A DNA stretch of 64,000 bases, taken from positions 153,126 to 217,125 of the forward strand of contig NZ_MSXW01000038.1 in NCBI RefSeq assembly GCF_001945445.1, given 5' to 3'. Made by a program: the position numbers and the translations under genes. Under the pieces are notes generated by a model. That model saw nothing but the letters and a program-made list of their open reading frames with translations, did not search any database and was not told where the DNA came from. Position 1 is the first letter of the stretch, and every line of letters begins with the position of its first letter. This stretch comes from Pseudomonas sp. PA27(2017). GTDB lineage: Bacteria > Pseudomonadota > Gammaproteobacteria > Pseudomonadales > Pseudomonadaceae. Below, piece by piece: positions 18,764-27,100 of the stretch.

Positions 18764-19927
18764 ATGCGCAAGCGCCTGCTAATCGTCCCGATTGTTCTGG
18801 GCCTTGCCGCCGCGGTGTTCTTCACCCTGCCCAGCGTGCTCGACCGGCGCATGAACAGCGTCGAATCCCCCGCCCCCTATCCGGCAGGCCAGGCCGCCAC
18901 GCGCTTGCACGACACGCTGTTCATCGCCGACCTGCACGATGACGCCCTGCTCTGGGAACGCCACCTGCTCAAGCGCTACAGCTACGGCCACTCGGACCTG
19001 CCGCGCATGCTCGACGGCCGCGTCGGTTTGCAGGTGTTATCCACCGTCACCAAATCGCCCCGCGGGCTGAACTACGAAAGCAACAGCGCCAACAGCGACA
19101 CCATCACCCTGCTCGCCATGGCCCAGCGCTGGCCACGGGCGACCTGGACCAGCCTGCTCGAGCGCGCGCTGTATCAGGCCGAGAAGCTGCGCAACGCCGC
19201 AGCCGGCAGTGGAGGTCAGATGGTGCTGATCACGACCCGAGCCGACCTGAGCACCTTTCTCGAGGCCTGGAATCAGGATCCGCGTCGCGTCGCCACGATA
19301 TTGGCCACCGAAGGCCTGCACCCGCTTGAAGGTAAGCTGGAGAACCTCGACCGCCTCTACGACGCCGGTTTCCGCATGGCCGGCCTGACCCACTTCTTCG
19401 ATAACGAAATCGGCGGCTCGGCCCACGGCCTGAACAAGGGTGGCCTGACGTCCCTGGGCCGCGAGGTCGTCGCGCGCCTGGAAGAGAAATCCATGCTCAT
19501 CGACCTGGCCCACGCCTCGCGCCCGCTCATGGACGACGTGCTGGCCATGGCCACGCGCCCAGTGCTGGTGTCCCACGGCGGCGTCGAGGGCACCTGCCCC
19601 GGCACCCGCAACCTCAGCGACCGGCATATTCGCGCCATCGCCGCGACCGGTGGGGTGATCGGCGTCGGCTACTGGGACACGGCGGTGTGCGCCACTTCGG
19701 TGGCGGCCATCGTCAAGGCGATTCGCTACACGGCCGACCTGGTGGGCATCGAGCACGTGGCCCTGGGGTCGGACTTCAACGGCACCATTCATGCGCCCTT
19801 CGACGTCACCGGCCTGGCCCAGCTGACCGAAGGCCTGCTCGGCGCCGGTTTCAGCCATGCCGACATCGCGGCGATCATGGGCGGTAACGTCCAGCGCCTG
19901 CTGCTCGCCAGCCTGCCAGGGAACTGA
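18764..19927 (+). CDS. Membrane dipeptidase (peptidase family M19)
   Basis: The 387-residue protein starts with a membrane anchor or signal (RKRLLIVPIVLGLAAAVFF). A TIM-barrel metallopeptidase of the renal dipeptidase family follows. Predicted zinc ligands are His58-x-Asp60 (DLHDD), Glu183 (TEGLH), His250 (DLAHAS) and His271 (SHGG), with Asp337 in GSDFNGT. It likely hydrolyses dipeptides, possibly with D-residues, in the periplasm. It stands alone between a diguanylate cyclase and the RhlB-like helicase gene. Confidence 0.9.
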   Translation: MRKRLLIVPIVLGLAAAVFFTLPSVLDRRMNSVESPAPYPAGQAATRLHDTLFIADLHDDALLWERHLLKRYSYGHSDLPRMLDGRVGLQVLSTVTKSPRGLNYESNSANSDTITLLAMAQRWPRATWTSLLERALYQAEKLRNAAAGSGGQMVLITTRADLSTFLEAWNQDPRRVATILATEGLHPLEGKLENLDRLYDAGFRMAGLTHFFDNEIGGSAHGLNKGGLTSLGREVVARLEEKSMLIDLAHASRPLMDDVLAMATRPVLVSHGGVEGTCPGTRNLSDRHIRAIAATGGVIGVGYWDTAVCATSVAAIVKAIRYTADLVGIEHVALGSDFNGTIHAPFDVTGLAQLTEGLLGAGFSHADIAAIMGGNVQRLLLASLPGN

Positions 19928-20022
19928 TCGACAGGCGCGCATGACGCCGGTGGCAGAGTACTTCGCCCTGCCCGCGTCTTGCTTTACACTGGCTGGCGTT
20001 CATTCCTTAATCAATCGACGAG

Positions 20023-21453
20023 ATGACCGTGCTCAAAGCACTCAAAAAAATATTCGGCAAAGCCGAAAATGAGCCACACAGCTCAGTCTCCCCGACCCTC
20101 GAAGCCACTTCGCCTCCCGCCGCAGCTCCCCGCGAGGAGCGCCAGCCGCGCCCGCCGAAAGAAGCCGCCAGCGCCGAACAGAAGCCCCAGAGCAAACCCG
20201 CCAAGCCGCGCCGCGAACGTGCGCCCAAGCCGGTCGACACCTGGAAGCTCGAGGATTTCAAGGTCGAACCCGCCCCTGGCAAGACGCGCTTCCACGACTT
20301 CAAGCTGTCGCCGGAACTGATGCACGCCATTCACGACCTGGGCTTTCCGTACTGCACGCCGATCCAGGCCGGCGTACTGGGCTACACGCTCAAGGGCCAG
20401 GACGCCATCGGCCGCGCCCAGACCGGCACCGGCAAGACCGCCGCCTTCCTGATCTCGATCATCACCCAATTGCAGCAGACGCCGCCGCCCAAGGATCGCT
20501 ACATGGGCGAGCCGCGCGCGCTGATCATCGCGCCGACCCGCGAACTCGTGGTGCAGATCGCCAACGACGCCAAGGAACTGACCAAGTACAGCGGCCTCAA
20601 CGTGATGAGCTTCGTCGGCGGCATGGACTTCGACAAGCAGCTCAAGCAGCTGGAATCACGCTTCTGCGACATTCTGGTAGCCACCCCGGGCCGTCTGCTG
20701 GACTTCAATCAGCGCGGTGAAGTGCACTTGGACATGGTCGAGGTGATGGTGCTCGACGAAGCCGACCGTATGCTCGACATGGGCTTCATCCCCCAGGTTC
20801 GTCAGATCATCCGCCAGACTCCGATGAAGGGCGAACGCCAGACCCTGCTGTTCTCCGCCACCTTCACCGAAGACGTGATGAACCTGGCCAAGCAGTGGAC
20901 CACCGACCCGGCCATCGTCGAGATCGAGCCGGAGAACGTCGCCAGCGACACCGTCGAACAGCACGTCTACGCCGTCGCCTCGGCGGACAAGTACAAGCTG
21001 CTCTACAACCTGGTGACCCAGAACGACTGGACTCGCGTGATGGTGTTCGCCAACCGCAAGGACGAAGTGCGCCGTATCGAAGAACGCCTGACCCGGGACG
21101 GCATCAGTGCGGTGCAGATGTCCGGCGACATTCCCCAGCACAAGCGCATTCGTGCCCTGGAAGGTTTCCGCGAAGGCAAGATCCGCGTCATGGTCGCCAC
21201 CGACGTGGCCGGCCGCGGCATCCATGTCGATGGCATCAGCCACGTGATCAACTTCACCCTGCCGGAAGACCCGGACGACTACGTGCACCGCATTGGCCGT
21301 ACCGGCCGCGCCGGCACCAGCGGCACCTCGATCAGCTTTGCCGGCGAGGACGATGCCTTCGCCCTGCCACCGATCGAAGAGCTGATCGGCCGCAAGATCC
21401 AGTGCGAGATGCCACCGGACGAACTGCTCAAGGCCGTACCGCGCAAGCATTGA
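20023..21453 (+). CDS. rhlB: DEAD-box RNA helicase, RhlB-like
   Basis: A 476-residue ATP-dependent RNA helicase. It has a basic, proline-rich N-terminal tail of about 75 residues, then the Q motif ([11 protein letters not shown]), Walker A AQTGTGKT at 132-139, DEAD at 245-248, SAT at 278-280 and [10 protein letters not shown] near residue 424. The extended N-terminal tail and overall sequence match Pseudomonas RhlB, a component of the RNA degradosome, although other DEAD-box paralogues are close. The start ATGACCGTG is chosen by context and family length. Confidence 0.85.
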   Translation: MTVLKALKKIFGKAENEPHSSVSPTLEATSPPAAAPREERQPRPPKEAASAEQKPQSKPAKPRRERAPKPVDTWKLEDFKVEPAPGKTRFHDFKLSPELMHAIHDLGFPYCTPIQAGVLGYTLKGQDAIGRAQTGTGKTAAFLISIITQLQQTPPPKDRYMGEPRALIIAPTRELVVQIANDAKELTKYSGLNVMSFVGGMDFDKQLKQLESRFCDILVATPGRLLDFNQRGEVHLDMVEVMVLDEADRMLDMGFIPQVRQIIRQTPMKGERQTLLFSATFTEDVMNLAKQWTTDPAIVEIEPENVASDTVEQHVYAVASADKYKLLYNLVTQNDWTRVMVFANRKDEVRRIEERLTRDGISAVQMSGDIPQHKRIRALEGFREGKIRVMVATDVAGRGIHVDGISHVINFTLPEDPDDYVHRIGRTGRAGTSGTSISFAGEDDAFALPPIEELIGRKIQCEMPPDELLKAVPRKH

Positions 21454-21530
21454 TCGACTACGCCCAGGCGCAACGCCTGGGCACGCCCTGCGACTTCAAG
21501 CAGCGGCACCAAGACAGGACGTCCACGCCC

Positions 21531-22571
21531 ATGAAGCTGACCATAGATTCCAGTGAACTCAGCCGCGCCGTGCAGGCCGGCGTACTGCAGCCTGGCCAGG
21601 ATCGGGCCCTGCTGGCCTTTCTGCAGCAAACGCCCACTGAGCGGCCCAGCTTCCAGCTCTCCCATATTGCCTATTACTTCGGCGCCCTGCTGATCATGGG
21701 CGCCATGGGCTGGCTGCTCACCGAAGCCTGGATGAACATCGGCGACCTGGCGCTGCTGGTGATCAGCACGGCTTACCTGCTGCTGTTCCTGCTCTGCGGG
21801 CGCAGCCTGTGGCGCCGCGGCCAGCCGATTCCCGGCGGCCTGCTCGGCGCTGTGGCGGTGAGCCTGACGCCGCTGGTGGTGTTCGCCGCACAAAGACTGC
21901 TGGGCCTGTGGCCCCTGGATGACGCGCAGGCGGACTACGTCGACTACTACCGCTATGTGCAGGGTGGCTGGCTGGTCATGGAGGTGGCGACGGTGCTGGT
22001 CGGCCTGCTGGTGCTGCGCCTGCTGCCCTTCCCGTTCATCGTCATGCCGATTGCCGTGGCGCTGTGGTTCATGTCCATGGACCTCAGCGAGCTGCTGCAT
22101 GGCGAGTACTTCAGCTGGGAACAGCGCCGCGAGGTGTCGCTGTGGTTCGGCCTGGTAATTCTGCTCGCCAGCCTGCTGGTGGACGGCCGCAGCAGGCGCG
22201 ATTACGCCTTCTGGGGTTACCTGGCCGGGTTGACGGCGTTCTGGGGCGGCCTGAGCCTGATGGACAGCGGCAGCGAACTGGGCAAGGCGCTGTACTGCCT
22301 GATCAACCTGGGCCTGATCGGTCTGTCGATATTGCTGCGCCGCCCGCTGTTCATGGTCTTCGGCGCCCTGGGCGTGGCCGGCTATCTGGGCTACCTGGCC
22401 CACGACGTGTTCGAGGATTCGCTGCTGTTCCCGGTGGTGGTCAGCCTGATCGGCCTTGGCGTAATGGGCCTCGGCCTGCTCTACCAGAAGCGCCGCGACG
22501 CGATGAGCGACGCCCTGCGCCGGCAACTACCAGCGAGTCTCCTGGCATTTCTGCCGGCACTGCGTCGCTAG
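21531..22571 (+). CDS. Multi-helix membrane protein (DUF2157-like)
   Basis: A 346-residue protein that starts MKLTIDSSELSRAVQAG, has a short soluble N-terminal helix region, and then roughly ten hydrophobic segments (for example YYFGALLIMGAMGWLL, ALLVISTAYLLLFLL, LFMVFGALGVAGYLG). The N-terminal pattern resembles DUF2157-type membrane proteins, whose function is not known. Longer in-frame extensions into rhlB are discarded. Its TAG stop codon is the TAG of the CTAG that begins repeat copy 2, so the element was inserted exactly at the gene end. Confidence 0.75.
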   Translation: MKLTIDSSELSRAVQAGVLQPGQDRALLAFLQQTPTERPSFQLSHIAYYFGALLIMGAMGWLLTEAWMNIGDLALLVISTAYLLLFLLCGRSLWRRGQPIPGGLLGAVAVSLTPLVVFAAQRLLGLWPLDDAQADYVDYYRYVQGGWLVMEVATVLVGLLVLRLLPFPFIVMPIAVALWFMSMDLSELLHGEYFSWEQRREVSLWFGLVILLASLLVDGRSRRDYAFWGYLAGLTAFWGGLSLMDSGSELGKALYCLINLGLIGLSILLRRPLFMVFGALGVAGYLGYLAHDVFEDSLLFPVVVSLIGLGVMGLGLLYQKRRDAMSDALRRQLPASLLAFLPALRR

Positions 22572-22916
22572 GGTCTGTTCCCGTTTCAGCGCGAGCCGCG
22601 TTGCCGCGAGAAATGGCCTCCGGTTAGGCGCAGGACGCAGGGAATGGACTAGCCGTCCGCGTTTTCCCTTGCCAAGTCCTGCAACGACAGCGGAGGCCAT
22701 TTCCCGCGCAACCTAGGCGGCCCCACCCGAAGGGCCGGGCCAGTTTTTGTGCGATGCGGCGTTACTCGATGGCTCATTTGGCCCGCCAAACTTCGCATCT
22801 GTGTGACCCACATGGATGTGGGAAATGCCGCAAGCCCGCCGGGAGCGGGCGCGGCCCTTGCCTCGCACAAAAACTGGCTCCGGCGCGGCCGTGCGTGAAA
22901 CGGGAACAGACCCTAG
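22568..22916. repeat. Structured CTAG-bounded repeat element, copy 2
   Basis: The longest copy (349 bases), with CTAG at both ends and 21-base perfect terminal inverted repeats (22568-22588 and 22896-22916; variable part GTTCCCGTTTC). The internal stems correspond to those of copy 1 but with different complementary bases: GAAATGGCCTCCG (22610-22622) with CGGAGGCCATTTC (22691-22703); GCAGGAC (22630-22636) with GTCCTGC (22676-22682); CCAGTTTTTGTGCGA (22740-22754) with TCGCACAAAAACTGG (22863-22877); TTTGGCCCGCCAAA (22777-22790). An extra segment of about 50 bases contributes further hairpins (CCCACATGGATGTGGG, CCCGCCGGGAGCGGG). It sits between convergent genes. Confidence 0.9.
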
Positions 22917-22920
22917 GCCG

Positions 22921-23607
22921 TCAATTCGGTCGGTAGCGCGCCCAAAGCATCTCGAACTCGCGGCGGTACTCGGCGACCAGATGCGGATCGTCGGTCACCA
23001 ACAGGTTCTCCTCGTTGCTGGTACTGGCGCTGCGCGTCCAGTTGAAGCTGCCGTTGAGCAGCAGGCGACCGTCGAATAAAGCGAACTTGTGGTGCATGTG
23101 AAACGGGCTGTTGTCGATGCGCAGCGGCACGCCGGCATCGATCAGTTGCTGGATGTCGCTACCGACGTCGAAGCGCTTTTCGCTGTCGCTGATGATGCGC
23201 ACGGCCAGCCCGCGGCGGTGCACGGCGATCAGCTCGTCGCTGAGCTGGTCGTCGGAGATGGTGAATACGCAGACATCCACCGACTCCCGGGCGTTGCGGC
23301 ACAGGTCGCGGATGCGCTGGCGGCAGCTTTCGCCGGGGCTGAAATGCGCACTGCTCTGGCCACGTATCGGTGAGCAGCGCACCTCCAACGTCTTGATCAC
23401 CTGCTCCAGCCATTTCAGGGCCGACACGGCGTTGGCCGGGTCGGTGATCAGTTCGCGCACCAAGTCGAAGGCCCGGTTGCGCATGTAGCGCACCTGGTCG
23501 GGCGTCAGGTCGTTGCCCAGTTCGCGCAGCTCGTCGCGCTCCTCGTTGCTGAGCCTGAGGTCGACGAGGCTGTCACGCAGGTGTTGGTCGAGGCGATTGA
23601 AATCCAT
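22921..23607 (-). CDS. Phospholipase D-like (single HKD motif) protein
   Basis: The 228-residue protein starts MDFNRLDQHLRD; upstream in-frame extension is a shadow of the rhomboid gene. A helical N-terminal region of about 75 residues precedes a PLD-like domain. The catalytic motif is His172-x-Lys174-x4-Asp179 followed by NGSFNWT (Asn185). One HKD motif implies a homodimer, as in Nuc endonuclease or mitochondrial cardiolipin hydrolase, so either nuclease or phospholipid hydrolase activity is possible. It lies 2 bases after the rhomboid gene and is the last gene of the PspA-flotillin-ATPase operon. Confidence 0.85.
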   Translation of the reverse strand: MDFNRLDQHLRDSLVDLRLSNEERDELRELGNDLTPDQVRYMRNRAFDLVRELITDPANAVSALKWLEQVIKTLEVRCSPIRGQSSAHFSPGESCRQRIRDLCRNARESVDVCVFTISDDQLSDELIAVHRRGLAVRIISDSEKRFDVGSDIQQLIDAGVPLRIDNSPFHMHHKFALFDGRLLLNGSFNWTRSASTSNEENLLVTDDPHLVAEYRREFEMLWARYRPN

Positions 23608-23609
23608 TT

Positions 23610-24188
23610 TTAACCTTGTCGAGGCCGTTTTCGAGTGCGACGTTTCTGGCCGCCGCGTTGCCATGAGGCGTACAGGCCGCCGCACAGTGCGCCAGCCAGG
23701 TGGTATTCGAACGAAACGCCCTGCTGGGGCAGCAGGCCGTAGAAAAACCCGCCGTACAGCACCAGAGCCAGGGCCGCCAGCAGCAGGTCGGCGAGGCTGC
23801 GGCGAAACCAGGCGCGGCCCAACAACAGCCCCCACAAACCGAACAGCCAGCCGCTGGAGCCGACATGGATGCCGGTGCGCCCGAACAGCCAGACCAGCAC
23901 GCCACTGAAGACGATGATGAACAGGCTGGCGCGGATGAACTCGGCCCGCGACTCCAGCAGCGCCAAGGCGCCCAGCACCATGAAACCGCTGAGGTTGCCG
24001 AACAGGTGAAGCCAGCTGCCGTGCAACCAGGGCGCCAGGGCGATGCCCGGCAGCGCCTGCACCTCGCGCGGGATCAGCCCGAAACGGTTGAGGCTGTAGC
24101 CGTCCAGGCTGTTGATCAGTTGCAGCACGACCATCACTGCAGCGATACCGAACAGCAGCTTCAGGCGCGGCAACAGCCAGAGCGTCAC
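23610..24188 (-). CDS. Rhomboid-family intramembrane serine protease
   Basis: A 192-residue, about six-helix membrane protein. It shows the rhomboid pattern HGSWLHLFGN (His56, His61, Asn65), the nucleophile Ser112 in GSSGWLFG, and the catalytic His163 in EYHLAGALCGG. It should cleave transmembrane or membrane-anchored substrates. Its start overlaps the end of the large AAA+ ATPase gene by 4 bases, indicating translational coupling. This makes the protease part of the membrane-stress operon; a substrate within the operon is possible but unproven. Confidence 0.9.
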   Translation of the reverse strand: MTLWLLPRLKLLFGIAAVMVVLQLINSLDGYSLNRFGLIPREVQALPGIALAPWLHGSWLHLFGNLSGFMVLGALALLESRAEFIRASLFIIVFSGVLVWLFGRTGIHVGSSGWLFGLWGLLLGRAWFRRSLADLLLAALALVLYGGFFYGLLPQQGVSFEYHLAGALCGGLYASWQRGGQKRRTRKRPRQG

Positions 24189-27100
24189 GGCGCCTCGCCG
24201 CCCTGCCCCATCATCCGGGCGATCTCACGCAGTTGCTGGGCCATGTCGCCCATGCGCTTGTGAGTCCCCAGGTCGATGTCGATCTTCTTGTCCATGGCGT
24301 TGATCAGCGGCAGCACGCCGTCCTGCAGGCTATCGGCCAGGCGCTCGAGCAGCGCCTGGATGCCAGGCTGCGGCGCAGCCTGCACGGCCACCTCGACCCT
24401 GGGCGGCACTTCGCGCAGCCGTTCCAGGCCGGCCAGCAACTCCTGCCAGGGCACGGCGGCAGCCGCCGGCGCCGTCGGCTCGCTGCGGGCCAGGCCGCGT
24501 ACACCCTCGACCAGGTCGTTGAGCTGCGCCACCACTCGGGCGCCGACGTCCGAGTCGCTACCGCCCATAGCCTTGTTGCGCATGAAGTCGCGCTTGATCT
24601 GCGTCCACCGCTCCAACTGCTCGGGCGTCTGGTTACCGCGCAGTTCGGCGAGCTTGAGCAGATTTTCCTCGGCACCGGTGGTGAGCAGCTGCGACTCGCC
24701 CTGGTAGTGGTCGGCGATCAATTGCAGCAACTCGGCGTCGTTCATCACCGCACTGATCTTCTCGGCCATCTTGTTCATGTTGCGGTAACTGCCCTGCAGC
24801 TTGAACGGCGGCTCGGTGCGGTACTGGTCAGCCTGGGCGGCGCTGACGATGTACTGCTGGTTGACCCGGCCGACCACGTCACGCACCTGCATCAGGCGCT
24901 GCAGGGTGGCGACGATCTCATTGATCTCGGCACCGCTGTAGCTGTGCGACAGCTCGTTGGCGGAGAACGGCTTGCCCTCGGCCTTGGCGACGAAGCGGTA
25001 GACGTCGGCCATGTCGCGGGTGGCCAGGGGCGCCAGCACCGGGTTGGAGGTCAGGCCGTTCTCGATGTAGGAGAGCGCGAAGGCTTCCTGCATGCCGCCC
25101 AGGGTGTCGCCCAGGTTGTAGATGTCGGCGCGGTTGGCGAGCATGTCGGGGATCTTGAACACGTCGCCGGACTCGGTGTACGGGTTGCCGCTCATCACCA
25201 CGCAGAACTTCTTGCCACGCATGTCGTAGGTCTTGGTCTTGCCCTTCCACACGCCTTCGATGCGCCGCGTGCCGTCGCACAGGGAGATGAATTTCTGCAG
25301 GAATTCGGGGTGGGTGTGCTGGATGTCATCGACATAGAGCATCACGTTGTTACCCATTTCCAACGCCAGGTTGAGCTTTTCCAGCTCCTGGCGCGAGGTG
25401 GCGTCCGGCGCCTGGGCCGGGTCGATGGAGCGCACCTCGTGGCCGAGAGCCGGCCCGTTGATCTTCATGAAGATCAGCCCGAGGCGGTGGGCCACGTATT
25501 CCATCAGCGTGGTCTTGCCGTAGCCGGGCGGCGAGATGAGCATCAGCAGGCCCATCAGGTCGGTGCGCTTGTTCTCCCCGGCGGTGCCCATCTGCTTGGC
25601 CAGGTTGTCGCCGATGAAGCCCAGGTACACGTCGTTGATCAGCTTGTTACGCACGAACGAGGACAGCGGCCGCGGCTTGAACTCGCTCAGGCGCAGCGCC
25701 TTGCGCTCACGGTTGACCACCTCCTGGCGCAAGTTCTGATAACGCTGCAACTCGGGCTGGAAGGTCTCGCGATGATGGCGCAGGCGCTGGAAGAAGTCGT
25801 GCAGGGCGAAACTCAGGGTGCCGTCCTGGATGCGTGGGTGGTCGCCCAGCAGCCCCTCGACGCGCACTTGCAGATCGGCCTCGGTGACGCGCTGCGGCAG
25901 GTCGCTGTCGATCAAGCCAAGGGCCACGGCTTCCGCCACATAGGCCTGCAGATGCGTCTGGCCCTGCTGCGCGCAGTAGGCCTGCAGCCAGTTCTCGGCG
26001 AGCGCCCAGCGCTGATCCGGGCGCCCACGCAGGCGCTCCTGGGCCTGCACGTAGCCCTCCCACACATGGGCGGCCTGCAGGTGCTGGCGCAGGCCATCGA
26101 ACAGGTCGCGGGCGTACTTGCTGACCACGAATTCGATGCGTGGGGCGGCCAGCTCCTCGACCAGGTATTCGGCCGCCTCGCGCTGCAGCGCGGCGTCGAA
26201 CGGCATCGGGTGGCGGACGAGAAAACCGTGCAGCGCCTTGAGCACTTCCTCGCGTAGCTGGCGGATGCCGTCGTCGCGGCCGAACAGCTGGCGGATGTTG
26301 GCGCAGGTGCGCGCCCGCTCCGGCCAGTGGGCGGCCTCCACGTCTTCGCGCCAGCGGTTCCAGAAGAACAGTGCCAAGCCGCGGGCCCGTGGCGAATAGG
26401 TCAACAGGCCAGCCGCCTCGCGCAGCGCCAGCAGACGCAGCAGGATGGCCATGGCGTCCTGGTCGTGGATGCCCTTCTGGTAACCCTCCTTGTAACGCGG
26501 CGCGGCGAACTCGCGGATGCGCTTGAGCAACTCGTCGGGCTGGCTCATGTGCGCCTTGAGCTGATCCAGGCTCAGGCCATCGGTATGGCGCACCGCAGCG
26601 TCGAGCACCAGGCCGGCCAGGTACTCGCCGCGGTACAGCGCCGCCGATTCGGACTCCAGGCTGACCTGCCAGTAATCGCGCAGGCCATCGAGTTCGGCAT
26701 CGTGCAACGGCTCGAGAAAGTCGGTGCCGGTCAGGTGCAGGAACAGCCCGTCGCCACGCGGCAGCAGGGTCAGGTCGAGCTCCTGGGTATTGACCGCGAA
26801 ACGGTGGCGTGGCCCCAGCTTGATGACGTCGCCGCCGGCCTCGAACAGTTCGCTCTTGTCGCGCAGCGCGCGCACGGCCTGGTCGCGAGCGGCCTTGAGG
26901 CGCGCCTCGACGTCATCGGCCTTGACGCTGTCCTTGAGCTCACGCAGACGCTCGGCCAGTTCGCGCAGCTTGAGGATCAGCGGGTCGGCGGCAAAGAAGG
27001 CGTTGAGTTCCTGGGCCTCGGTGAACTTGGCGGTACGCCGGCCGAGGCTGTCGAGAATCCGCCGCGCAGCGTCGAGCAGGCCCTGGGCCTTGCGTTGACG